Positions 23,545-34,226 of a stretch of DNA of 64,000 nucleotides are shown in pieces. The stretch's first letter is position 1. Each line of letters starts with the position of its first letter. The stretch spans positions 23,314,501 through 23,378,500 of the forward strand of contig NC_079135.1 in NCBI RefSeq assembly GCF_945859705.1, given 5' to 3'. Origin of the DNA: Episyrphus balteatus. Taxonomy: Eukaryota; Arthropoda; Insecta; Diptera; Syrphidae. Made by a program: the position numbers and the translations under genes. The notes beneath the pieces were generated by a model that saw nothing but the letters and a program-made list of their open reading frames with translations, searched no databases and was not told the origin of the DNA.

Positions 23545-24780
23545 AATTTTTTACCAGCATGCATAAGCCTGTTGATTTCATTCATTCAATACCAATTTCG
23601 AGACCTTGGTCAATATAGGTATATTGGGTTTGAAATTGAAGAAAAAGTACGGAAAAAATTAGTTTGGTTGTAAATATCTCAGGAACTCGAACTAGAAGAA
23701 ACTTTTAGTTTTCAGTTATGAATAGAGCTTAAAGAGACCTTTCTTTTAATGTTTCACTCGATGGATTTGGAGAAAATTTTTAAAAATTTTTGGATTTTTT
23801 TCGAAAATCCAAAAAAAAAAAAATAGATTTTTATTTTTTTTACTCGATTGCATAGGCCTGTTGATTATGAACTCATATATTTAATTCAAAGCCAACTTCG
23901 AGGCTTTGTTCAAAAGATATATGGTTCGGAATGCAAAAAAACTTAAGAAAAAAATATGTTTGGTTGGAAATATTTCAGGAACCGGACTTCCAAGAAACTT
24001 CTAGTTTCCAGTTATAATTAGAGCTTAAAGAGACCTTTCTTTTGATGTCTCACTCGATGGATTTGGAGAAAATTTTAAAAAATTTAATTTTTTTTGGCAA
24101 GGGGTTTTTGGATTTTTTTCGAAAATTACAAAAAAAAATAGATTTACATTTTTTTTACTCGATTGCATGGGCCTGTTGATTATGAACTCATATATTTAAT
24201 TCAAAACCAATTTCGAGACTTTGTTCAAAAGATAAATGGTTCGGAATGCAAACAAATTTAAAAAAAAAAATATGTTCGGTTGGAAATATTTCAGGAACCA
24301 GACTTCCAAGAAACTTCTAGTTTCCAGTTATGAATAGAGCTTAAAGACCCCTTTCTTTTGATGTCTCACTCGATGGATTTGGAGAAAATTTTAAAAAATT
24401 TTATTTTTTTTGGCAAGGGGTACCCCTTGGATTTTTTTCGAAAATTACAAAAAAAAATAGATTTATATTTTCTTTACTCGATTGCATGGGCCTGTTGATT
24501 ATGAACTCATATATTTGATTCGAAACAAATTTCGAGACTTTGCTCAAAAGATAAATGGTTCGGAATACAAACAAATTTAAGAAAAAAATTTGTTTTGTTG
24601 TAAATATCTCAGGAACTCGAACTCCAAGAAACTTTTAGTTTTGGAGAAAATTTTTAAAAAATCTTATTTTGTTTTGGCAAGGAAATTTTTTTTTTTTCGA
24701 AAATCCAAAAACAAAATATATTTGCAAGAAAATTTTCTACTTGATTTCTTGCCTCTTGATTACGAACTCATATTATCTTT
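23545..24780 (+). repeat. Family D tandem array, about four monomers
   Basis: The landmark ACTCGATTGCAT(A/G)GGCCTG recurs at about 23842, 24155 and 24475. A diverged version lies at 23557 and a decayed one near 24745, giving a period of about 265-320 bp. Each unit carries GGTTGGAAATATTTCAGGAA, GAGCTTAAAGAGACCTTTC, TCTCACTCGATGGATTTGGA, a GGCAAGGGG/CCCCTTGGATT hairpin-like segment and TATGAACTCATATATTTAATT. Outer units are most diverged and inner ones most alike, the pattern expected from unequal exchange. Confidence 0.88.
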
Positions 24781-27084
24781 AATTCAAAAAATGAACGTTC
24801 AACAAATATTTTTCTTAAGATTTGATTTTATTTTATTTCTAAAAGTTTTATTTTTATTTCGAATACATGTTTCATTCCATCTATTATTGCTCCTCCCAAA
24901 AATAGGCTAGTTATTTATTAATTTAGAAAGTCGACATAATTTTGAAAAACAAATAATGTCACTTTCTCCAAAAAAACGATTTCTTTATCTGTAACTTAAA
25001 AATATCATTTCCTAAGACCACTCGCACTTAATGTTCAAACCGATTTGCCAATTTCACTTAATACCCAAACCATCCATTATACCACAGCCACATCAGCCAG
25101 AATACTTATGGGCTTGTCAATAATAAATGCCATCTTCATCCCCCACTCTTGTTCCACCCTAATTAATGGCCACTTATTATTCATTTTGTTCCGTTAACGC
25201 AATATTCTTGTGTGATTTCTTCTTTTTTTTTTATTTTTAATTCTAAACACGCTTCTTCCTGTCAAAAACTCTTGGAAAATATGCCCATTAAATTCCTCTT
25301 AGACCCGAAAACATTAACAGAGTGAAAGTGAGAGGGAGACGAACAAAAAAAAAAAAAAACAACTCCGATGAGAATTTTAACAGAAAACCCCCGAAACACA
25401 CACAAAAACCTCTCAATTTAATAACAAATTTACACAAATATATTTAAATTTTGGTTTATTCTTTTTATTTTATTTTTTTTTGCTTTTCGTCCCTCCAACA
25501 ACGTCTTTCTTGCTGATGACAACTTTCCTTTTTCAAGGGGAGTTCTGCCTGCTCCAGCTTGATTCTCATATTTTTTAAATTATTTTCATTTTTTTTTTTT
25601 TTTTGTATTTCACTTTGAAAAATGTTTGTGTCCTTTTTAAATCGGTCCTGCATAAATTTGGGATAAAAAATATAAAAATGAAATATACAACCATTTCATT
25701 CCACCAGAGCTACCCCCAAACTTAGAATATCCTGCAAGTCTCCCGAGTTAGATTGAAATGTTGGTATATCATAAATTTTGATTTTTTTTTTTCTGTTGGC
25801 TCCCACTGTTTTGTAAAAAAATATTAAATATTTATTTATTTTTTGTTTTTTCTTTTTTTTAAGAAATTAATGAAGTGTGTCCTTGTTGTGTTTTGTGAGT
25901 CTGTTTAATGTCAACCACTGAGTGTGAAAAGCAAAAAGGATATTTTGAATAAAAATTTTGTTACATTTTTTTTTTTCATTTTCCCAAACCACCATTTTCA
26001 CGCCCATTCTGAAAAGTGATTTCCTTATTTACGTCTGTGGAACACATTACAGAGGCAGGTGAGTCAGGAATCTGAGGATGAGAGATGGTTGATTTTATTT
26101 TATGATTTAGTGATGGAAATTTGTACGCGGAGTAATTATTTTGATGGCTTACCCAAACTGTCCTGTGCAGCAGATGAAAAACGTTTTATTAATCATTTTT
26201 TTTTTTTTCTTATTTTTATTTTAGCTAAAAACTTTGGGATTAAGTTAAATTGATAATGACTTTTAGTAGATGAATGGAAAAGGAACAAACAAACAGAAAT
26301 GAAATCTGTCTATATGAACTTGTTTATCATTGCACAGTGCCGTAGTCAGGAAACAGTTTGGAAGGGGGAAATTGAGTTGAAGTTGTTTTAAAAATTTTTT
26401 TTTTCTTTTTAGAATACCTAACTGATTCTTGTATCTTGTAACCTGATAAAACAGACCTTATATCAAAGAGGGAACAGGTCCATATTTTTTTATTAAGGCA
26501 GATCCAAATTTAAAAAAATCGAAGTAGATATTTACTTTCCTATTATTTTTAAATTAACCTTAAACTTAAATAAAATAATGTGAAATAATGCAAATTTTTT
26601 AAGGCATCTCATTTAAAAATAATTCGTTAAATAATTAATTTTTCAAGTTAGGACTAAAATTTTCATTATTTTTTAATTACCTAATAAAATTTTGTTTTTT
26701 TATAAATTGCTACATAACACATTTGAAAAACATCAATTTAAGTTAAAGATGACCTTTTAATGGAGTTTTAGTGAAAAAAAAAATTGGTTCAAAGTAAAAT
26801 ACTTATTTTTATACAAAAATTGTAGCAAACCCTTTAATATCTGAAAACACGAAAAATTTTTGGAAAATTAAATTAAATGCACTTAAATGTACGTAGCTAC
26901 TTGGACTTATGGAAACATCTGCGAATTATGGTTTAAGTTTTTTATGTAATAAAAGATTAATTTAAAAAAATCAAAAAAAAAAAAATATTAGCTTTGATTT
27001 TAAAAACTGAAAAACTTCTTTTAAAAATGGTTTTGAATTTCAAAAGTCATTGAGTTTCTCGTAGGTATACCAAAGAATTTTTAT
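24781..27084. other. AT-rich and unique DNA, no gene assigned
   Basis: About 25000-26060 is of higher complexity with poly-T runs, then the sequence is AT-rich to 27084. A possible eroded hAT-type terminus (CAGTGCCGTAGTCAGG followed by AGGGGGAAATTGAG) begins near 26335. No exon or promoter is convincing. Confidence 0.45.
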
Positions 27085-29130
27085 TTACTTGCGATATAGG
27101 TACTATACAGGGTGTCCCAAAAGTAATGGATCAAACGAAGTATGCTGATACGGGATCTTAAGGGCTCTCAGAATTTGGTAACTTGTTCATCCCAATTCCT
27201 TACGGTTTTCGATTTAATGCAATTCTTTTGAATTTTTGAAAAATCCCTACTTTGCAACAGTATTTTGCTTCCTGCGCCCATTATTGATTTTTGTTTTTTA
27301 CAATTCTTTTACTAAAACATTGCCAAATAATTAGGAACAATTTATTAATCAAAACATTTTTTATTTCATACGCCATTTCGCTGCAAATTAACTAACAGTT
27401 TCAAGTTTTATGAAAAATCAATTTCTAACTTTTATTTGAGAGCAACACCACAAAAAAAATTTGTACGGTGTGGGAATGGTTTATTATTTTAAAAAGTTGC
27501 CCTGTTATTGTAGTTTTCAAAAAAGTATAAAAGTTTCCAAAGTTGCAGTTAGATCGCAAAATATTAAAATTTGAATTCAACAAAACAGGTTTTTTTCAGA
27601 GCAAAAATACAAACAAAAATAGAGGCTTTTGTTCAAAGAAAAATAAACAAACAACAGTCGAGAAAATGTGTTTATTTTTGGTTGTTTTTTGTTCTGAAAA
27701 ACCCTGTTTTGTTGAATTAAAATTGTAATATTTTGCGATCTAACTGCAACTTTGGGAATTTTTATACTTTTTTGAAAACTACAATAACAGGGCAACTTTT
27801 TAAAATAATAAACCATTATCACACCGTACAAATTTGTTTTGCAGTGTTGCTCTCAAATAAAAGTTAGAAATTGACCTTTTATAAAACTTGAAACTGTTAG
27901 TTAATTTGCAGCGAAATGGCGTATGAAATAAAAAATGTTTTGATTAATAAATTGTTCCAAATTATTTGGCAATGTTTTAGTAAAAGAATTGTAAAAAAAC
28001 AAAAATCAATAATGGGCGCAGGAATCAAAATACTGTTGCAAAGTAGGGATTTTTCGAAATTTCACAAGAACTGCATTAAATCGAAAACCGTAAGGATTTG
28101 GGATGAACAAGTTACCAAATTCTGAGAGCCCTTAAGATCCCCTATCAGCATATTTCGTTTGATCCATTACTTTTGGGACACCCTGTATATCAAGTTATGC
28201 ATTCGTACAACAAAAAAAAGTTGAGATAACATTTTTCCATGACATTACGATGGTAGACAATGCCAAAAAAATGGGTCCCGGAAGTCCGTCTGTCTGTCTG
28301 TCTGTCTGTATAAGGAGCTACAGCCTAAGCGGATGGTTCGATTAATGTCAAACTTAGTATGTAGCGTTATTTGGCGACTCTCCAGAGGGGTTTTTGGAAT
28401 TAATTTTTTTGGACCAAAAATAACGGTACTTGTCATATACCGATTTTAGTAAAATTGAAATATCTCGGCTCTAACGATTTTGTTTAAAAAATTCAAATGT
28501 TAGTTTTAAGCTCAGGTCTATCTTCCAATGAAAAATTTTTTTTTGAAAATCATTATTAACGGTACCTGCCATAGAACCGTTTTTTTTCAAATCCGATTAT
28601 CTCCGAAACTGATAATTCGATTTCAACGAAACTTTTTGTGAAGAAGCATTTATATAATTTAAATATAAGCCAAAAATAAAATTTTGAAAAAAATAATTTT
28701 TGGATTTTTAAAAAATTTTTTTTTGAAAAATCAAATTTTCGAAAACGGGACATTGAATTTTTTTGAAATTTTGTTTTTAGATGTTGATTAGTGATTTCTA
28801 CAGAATGGCATACCAATTTTATTTTAAAACTTTTTTTCCAAAAAATTATTTATAAAAAATTTGTTTTTTAAAAAACGGCTCTAACGATATTGAAAATTTT
28901 TTTTCTAAAAATGCATCTTAATAGATCAATCAAAACTGTATACCTACTTGTTTTGGAGGGCAATTTAATTTCAGATTTTATTTTATTTTTTTAAAAAACG
29001 AATTTTATTTTTTTTTTTTCCAAATTTCTATATAAAAAGTCTTAAAAATTTAAGCAACTTTATTTTAAATAGTGTTTTATTAATAAATTTTTTCAAACAT
29101 TTTTGAAAAACATATACAAAATGCCTTTTA
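27085..29130 (+). mobile_element. Family A repeat split by a foldback element
   Basis: The 5' tip (TTTACTTGCGATATAGGTACTATA without the remainder) ends at 27107 and family A resumes at 28186. It continues with ATTACGATGGTAGACAATGC, a GTCT tract (about 28290-28308), AACGGTACTTGTCATATACC, a second AACGGTACCTGCCATAGAAC and AAAAACGGCTCTAACGAT. The interruption is exactly the palindromic element at 27108-28185. Confidence 0.85.
27108..28185. mobile_element. Tc1/mariner-like foldback MITE (TA target)
   Basis: It begins CAGGGTGTCCCAAAAGTAAT and ends ATTACTTTTGGGACACCCTG. The two halves are inverted copies over nearly the whole length (about 490 bp each, centre near 27646, loop about 90 bp). Flanks read ...TATA/TATA..., so the target duplication is TA (or TATA), as for the IS630-Tc1-mariner group. 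Frames of 61-84 aa lie on both arms and are mirror images, not genes. Comparison with intact family A copies gives the empty site. Confidence 0.9.
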
Positions 29131-29171
29131 AGAAATTATTATTTGACAAAATTTCAAAAAAATTCAGAAGT

Positions 29172-29262
29172 CTGGGGTGGAATCGGCCAACGCGATAGTC
29201 AAAAAACGATCGTGGGTTTTGATTATCGATTTTGACTATCACGTTAGCCGATTTCAACCCTG
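29172..29262. repeat. 91-bp imperfect hairpin
   Basis: CTGGGGTGGAATCGGCCAAC at the left is answered by GTTAGCCGATTTCAACCCTG at the right. Stem pairing continues through GATAGTCAAAA/TTTTGACTATC to a loop of about 25 nt. It has the size and layout of a tiny MITE or a hairpin-forming RNA precursor. No target duplication is obvious. Confidence 0.7.
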
Positions 29263-29343
29263 TTTTTTAATATGTAGCTAGTTCCAAAAAATGAAATATA
29301 TTTTAAATTTAAATAATTCAATTAATCAAACTTTTTTTTATAA

Positions 29344-32300
29344 TAGTCTATTGAATAGACCCTTTTGGATTTAACAAATTCGTTCAAGACTTTTTATTGG
29401 CGATTATGATTCCTTGGCATACAAGAATACTCCACCCAAAAGTGCTACTAAATCCATTGGTGCATTTCTGAGAAAACGGCAACACTGGTCGGTTTTCAGT
29501 TTTTTTGATTTAACTCGAAAACCAAGCCTGACTTTGAAATGGTTCAAAGACACTTTTCATAGCAAATTAAATTTTCTGTCAAGTTAAGATGGTTAAAAAA
29601 TTTTAAAAATTATTTTTGTCTAAAATTCTAACCTAAAATCAAAGAAAAAAAAGTTAAAAAATTGACAATTTTATTTTTTTTTACTAAATCAAGGGGCATT
29701 TTGTGTATGTAGCCGGGACGTCCAAACTTTGTACTAATGAAATAAAGAAGAGGTAAAATCCTTTGATAATATGCAATTTTTAATTTTTTTTGTCAAGAAA
29801 CAACTTAAATGTACCTATTCAAAAATTAGCACTTTTTCTAAATTTTTGACTTTTTTAGTTAAAAGCAAGTTTTTAAAACTCGATAAAATCGTATTAATTG
29901 GTAACTTTTAGACTTTTAAAGTAAACATACTTCGAGGGATTGATTTAATATAAACTAAATATGACAAACAAAAAAATTTATTTGCATCCTTATGGCCTTT
30001 TGTGCAATTTTGTGTATGTGCATTTTTATAAATTCGGGTCGAATGGATGGACGGAGAGCCATTAGCTTTGGTCTATTGCATAGAAGAACATTTAATACCA
30101 ACTCTTTTACTGTTTTCAATGGCCTGAAAAACAATTCTTGTAAAATCCGCGACCAACGAAAAGTTTCTCTTGAAAAACGAAAAAAATACTCTAATGAGTT
30201 TGAAACAAAATAGCTCAGGGAAATTAGTAAATCAAATTGCACTTTTCGCGGGACAAATTTTTTTCATGGAACGTATTTAGGTGAATGTCCTTATCGTAAA
30301 AGTGAATTTTTTGGGATGATAAGATATCGGGAACAGCCGCCATCTTGGAAAAGAGGTCGGTGCCGTTTTTATTTTATAACTCCATTTTTACTCATTTAAA
30401 CCAAAAATGTCCGAGGGTAGACTTATTATCAATTAAATTATCTAAAAAATGATATACAAATGAATTCCGTGAGTTAGTTAAATTCAATTTTATAGTCGGT
30501 CAAAGTCCGGGTTCTTCTCGCAAGGTTAAGACAATATGACATTTTTTCAAATATCTGAAGAACTTTTGATTTGTTGGGGATTTTCTTAAAGTATGAATTA
30601 TAGCACTTTTAATTATCTATGAAATGAACCCTTTATTGTTTTTGTAACCATCACATTGTAGAGGCAACCAAACGTCGAAGTCATGATATACGATTTTTTA
30701 ACTGAACATATTTGGGATTTCAATAGTTCAAATAAACAATCAAAAATTAAACACAATAGTCTCGAAAACATAACGGCTTACACACCTCATATCTTGAGTT
30801 ATACTTATCGTAATGCTGAGATTGAGGTGTTCATGTTTAGGAAAAATGACAGGGCATCAGTTCTTATATTTAGAATTTTAAATAGTGTCACTTGAGCTTA
30901 TTCACATTAATTGGAAAATTCACTTCATTTAAAACCTCGAAAACCATATAAAGGTTAACATTAAAGATTTCAAACTTTGAATTCAATATTTAGACGAATA
31001 TAGTTAAAAAACTGTTTACTTATATTTTGGTTATACCTCCACTTCAAAAATTTGATCGGTCTAATAGAAGAAAACTTGTTATTTTCTCACTTTTGGATAG
31101 TAGAATGTGAACTTCGACGTTAGATGGCTTATACATTATGTTGGTTACAGTAACGATAAAGGGCTCATTTCATAGATAATTCAAAGTGCTATAATTCATA
31201 CTTTAAGAAAATCCCCAACAAATCAAAAGTTCTTCAGATATTTGAAAAAATGTCATATTGTCTTAACCTTGCGAGAAGAACCCGGACTTTGACCGACTAT
31301 AAAATTGAATTTAACTAACTCACGGAATTCATTTGTATATCATTTTTTAGATAATTTAATTGATAATAAGTCTACCCTCGGACATTTTTGGTTTAAATGA
31401 GTAAAAATGGAGTTATAAAATAAAAACGGCACCGACCTCTTTTCCAAGATGGCGGCTGTTCCCGATATCTTATCATCCCAAAAAATTCACTTTTACGATA
31501 AGGACATTCACCTAAATACGTTCCATGAAAAAAATTTGTCCCGCGAAAAGTGCAATTTGATTTACTAATTTCCCTGAGCTATTTTGTTTCAAACTCATTA
31601 GAGTATTTTTTTCGTTTTTCAAGAGAAACTTTTCGTTGGTCGCGGATTTTACAAGAATTGTTTTTCAGGCCATTGAAAACAGTAAAAGAGTTGGTATTAA
31701 ATGTTCTTCTATGCAATAGACCAAAGCTAATGGCTCTCCGTCCATCCATTCGACCCGAATTTATAAAAATGCACATACACAAAATTGCACAAAAGGCCAT
31801 AAGGATGCAAATAAATTTTTTTGTTTGTCATATTTAGTTTATATTAAATCAATCCCTCGAAGTATGTTTACTTTAAAAGTCTAAAAGTTACCAATTAATA
31901 CGATTTTATCGAGTTTTAAAAACTTGCTTTTAACTAAAAAAGTCAAAAATTTAGAAAAAGTGCTAATTTTTGAATAGGTACATTTAAGTTGTTTCTTGAC
32001 AAAAAAAATTAAAAATTGCATATTATCAAAGGATTTTACCTCTTCTTTATTTCATTAGTACAAAGTTTGGACGTCCCGGCTACATACACAAAATGCCCCT
32101 TGATTTAGTAAAAAAAAATAAAATTGTCAATTTTTTAACTTTTTTTTCTTTGATTTTAGGTTAGAATTTTAGACAAAAATAATTTTTAAAATTTTTTAAC
32201 CATCTTAACTTGACAGAAAATTTAATTTGCTATGAAAAGTGTCTTTGAACCATTTCAAAGTCAGGCTTGGTTTTCGAGTTAAATCAAAAAAACTGAAAAC

Positions 32301-32458
32301 CGACCAGTGTTGCCGTTTTCTCAGAAATGCACCAATGGATTTAGTAGCACTTTTGGGTGGAGTATTCTTGTATGCCAAGGAATCATAATCGCCAATAAAA
32401 AGTCTTGAACGAATTTGTTCTATTTTTGCTCTCTAGCTCGGGTCTATTAAATAGACTA
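29344..32458. mobile_element. 3.1-kb foldback element with 1,237-bp identical arms
   Basis: Outer 19-bp termini TAGTCTATTGAATAGACCC (29344) and the complement of TAGTCTATTTAATAGACCC (ends 32458) are flanked by TAA on both sides (29341-29343, 32459-32461). This implies a 3-bp TWA target as in PIF/Harbinger (TA also possible). Arms 29373-30609 and 31183-32419 mirror one another with constant coordinate sum 61792 and no difference that I could see. The next 60-80 bp inward are only partly matched, and a spacer of about 430 bp is unpaired. Identical 95-aa and 73-aa frames appear in both arms as mirror images and look non-coding. No transposase is visible. Confidence 0.9.
30610..31182. other. Spacer of the foldback element
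   Basis: The first and last 60-80 bp are diverged inverted copies (ATGAAATGAACCCTTTATTG against the complement of CGATAAAGGGCTCATTTCAT). The middle is unpaired. It contains one 70-codon frame (30683-30895) with no recognisable domain. Confidence 0.7.
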
Positions 32459-32489
32459 TAAAAATTGTCTTTAAAATCAGAAAAAAATT

Positions 32490-32960
32490 TATAACCTTCA
32501 ACTTGGTATTTTTAAGAAAATATTAATCAACACTTAAAATAAGAATTTCAAAAAGAAATTGATCAAATTTTTTTCAAAAAATTGATTTTTCAGACACAGG
32601 AAAAGGAATTATTTTTGAAAATCATTTAAATGCTTCTGAATAAAAACTTCCCTTTCAAAAAAAAAAGTTTTATATTTCGGGTACTATTAATAAAGGTTCA
32701 AAAATATTTTTTTCCCAAAAGCACCAACTTATTTGTAAAAATACACACAATTTAAAAAAAAACATGACAGGTGCCGTTAGTTTTGGTCCTAAACAAATTG
32801 ATTTCTTAATCCTCTTTGAAATTATCCAAACTACCAAGGTACCAAGTTTAGAGAAATTCACTTCAGAGACGGTTAAGGCTCTAGCTCGAAATACATGCAA
32901 AGAGACAGAATTGTAAGACCCTTCCTCGAACTTCTAATTTCTATAGTAGAAAAAAACAAA
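32490..32960 (-). mobile_element. Family A fragment, inverted and degraded
   Basis: AGGTGCCGTTAGTTTTGGTC, AAACTACCAAGGTACCAAGT, GGCTCTAGCTCGAAATACAT and GACAGAATTGTAAGACCC follow the reverse order of the family A 5' half. With the forward copy ending at 29130, it places opposite-facing family A segments on either side of the 3.1-kb foldback element. Confidence 0.7.
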
Positions 32961-34226
32961 CATTAATGAATGTCTCTGCAATGTGTAACGAGGATCAATT
33001 AAAAGCTTAAACTGTTAAAAAAAAAAGTTACGTATACACCACCGTTACCCGAAAAACATTAGATTTATCACTTGAATCTGCTACCTGAGCGTTCCAGTAA
33101 CAATGTGGGACAACAGTTTGTTGTATTAATCAAATACAAATTCAAATAGTACTCATTTTGTTTCATTCCACCATTTTGTTTTAAATGAACCCCTCCGCAT
33201 GAAGACGGCCTTGTTTATAATAACATTAAATCCCACCTCGGCATAGTGTGTGACACATCCGCCCATTAAAAGGACATTCGCACTTTGGAATTCATAAATC
33301 AAAAACGGATCTCAGGGGAGTAACCATCGAAGTGGGGCAGAAGGATGACTATGTTTTTTCTTAACAGTATCACCCTGGGGACAAGAGAAGTATTTTTTCT
33401 GTTTTTTTTTTTTTTTTATTTAAAAGAAGACAAAAAAAAAATGAAATCGATCATATATGAAACACGCAGCCGAGTTTTTGTATCCTGTCAAAGTCTAATA
33501 AATTGATTGACGTTATTGTGCAATGTGCGTGGAGCTTTGTATATGGCGTTGGCGATATGACGGTGGCGCTTCACCTTCCATATAATATCGATGAGGACCG
33601 ACTGACGCCATGGTACTACCATGCTAACAAAGTCGAAGCAGACTTTTTGGCTAAAAAAAGTTTTTTATTTGTATTTTTTTTTTTTCTGTTTTTGTTTTTC
33701 TTGTGACAAAAAAAGAAAATTAAATGATAAACGACGTGTGGGTTGCAGAGTGATAATGATGACATGGCAATGAATCATGATCCCAAAATAAGGATAAGGA
33801 GACACCTTTTTTATGTGTGTGATATGTGACGATGATGATGATAATGATGATGATGAGGAGGAGGATGATTCGAGCTTATAACGATTTTGGATCAATATTT
33901 ACAGTCAGGATGAAATATATTAAATTAAAAGATAATAAAAGTAAACAAAACCATAAATAACAGTTCATAAAAAAAATAAGTGAAAGACAGGTGTGGGCTG
34001 GATATTAAGAGTGGGAGCAGTTGAGACATGCATGGGGGGAGAGTATTTAGGTATTGGTATCAGGTGGATGTTTATTTTTATGGATTTTTTTTTTTTTATT
34101 TGAGAGGTGGGAGTTTTTGGTACGAAAAAGTTCATTCATTTTCATACTGTTAATTTTCCTTTAGATGCTTGTGGAACACAATAATGTAATATAAATTTTG
34201 TATTTGAATGATAACCCCACAACTTT
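32961..34226. other. Unique-looking DNA, no gene assigned
   Basis: Higher-complexity block with poly-T runs and a GAT/GAG microsatellite (about 33832-33868). That microsatellite creates the serine-rich 76-aa minus-strand frame there. No exon is convincing. Confidence 0.5.

Noticed and set aside
29955..31837. Identical 95-aa and 73-aa frames seen twice
   Set aside because: Mirror copies in the two foldback arms, with overlapping frames on both strands, no start context and no domain. The duplication comes from the palindrome, not from a gene pair.
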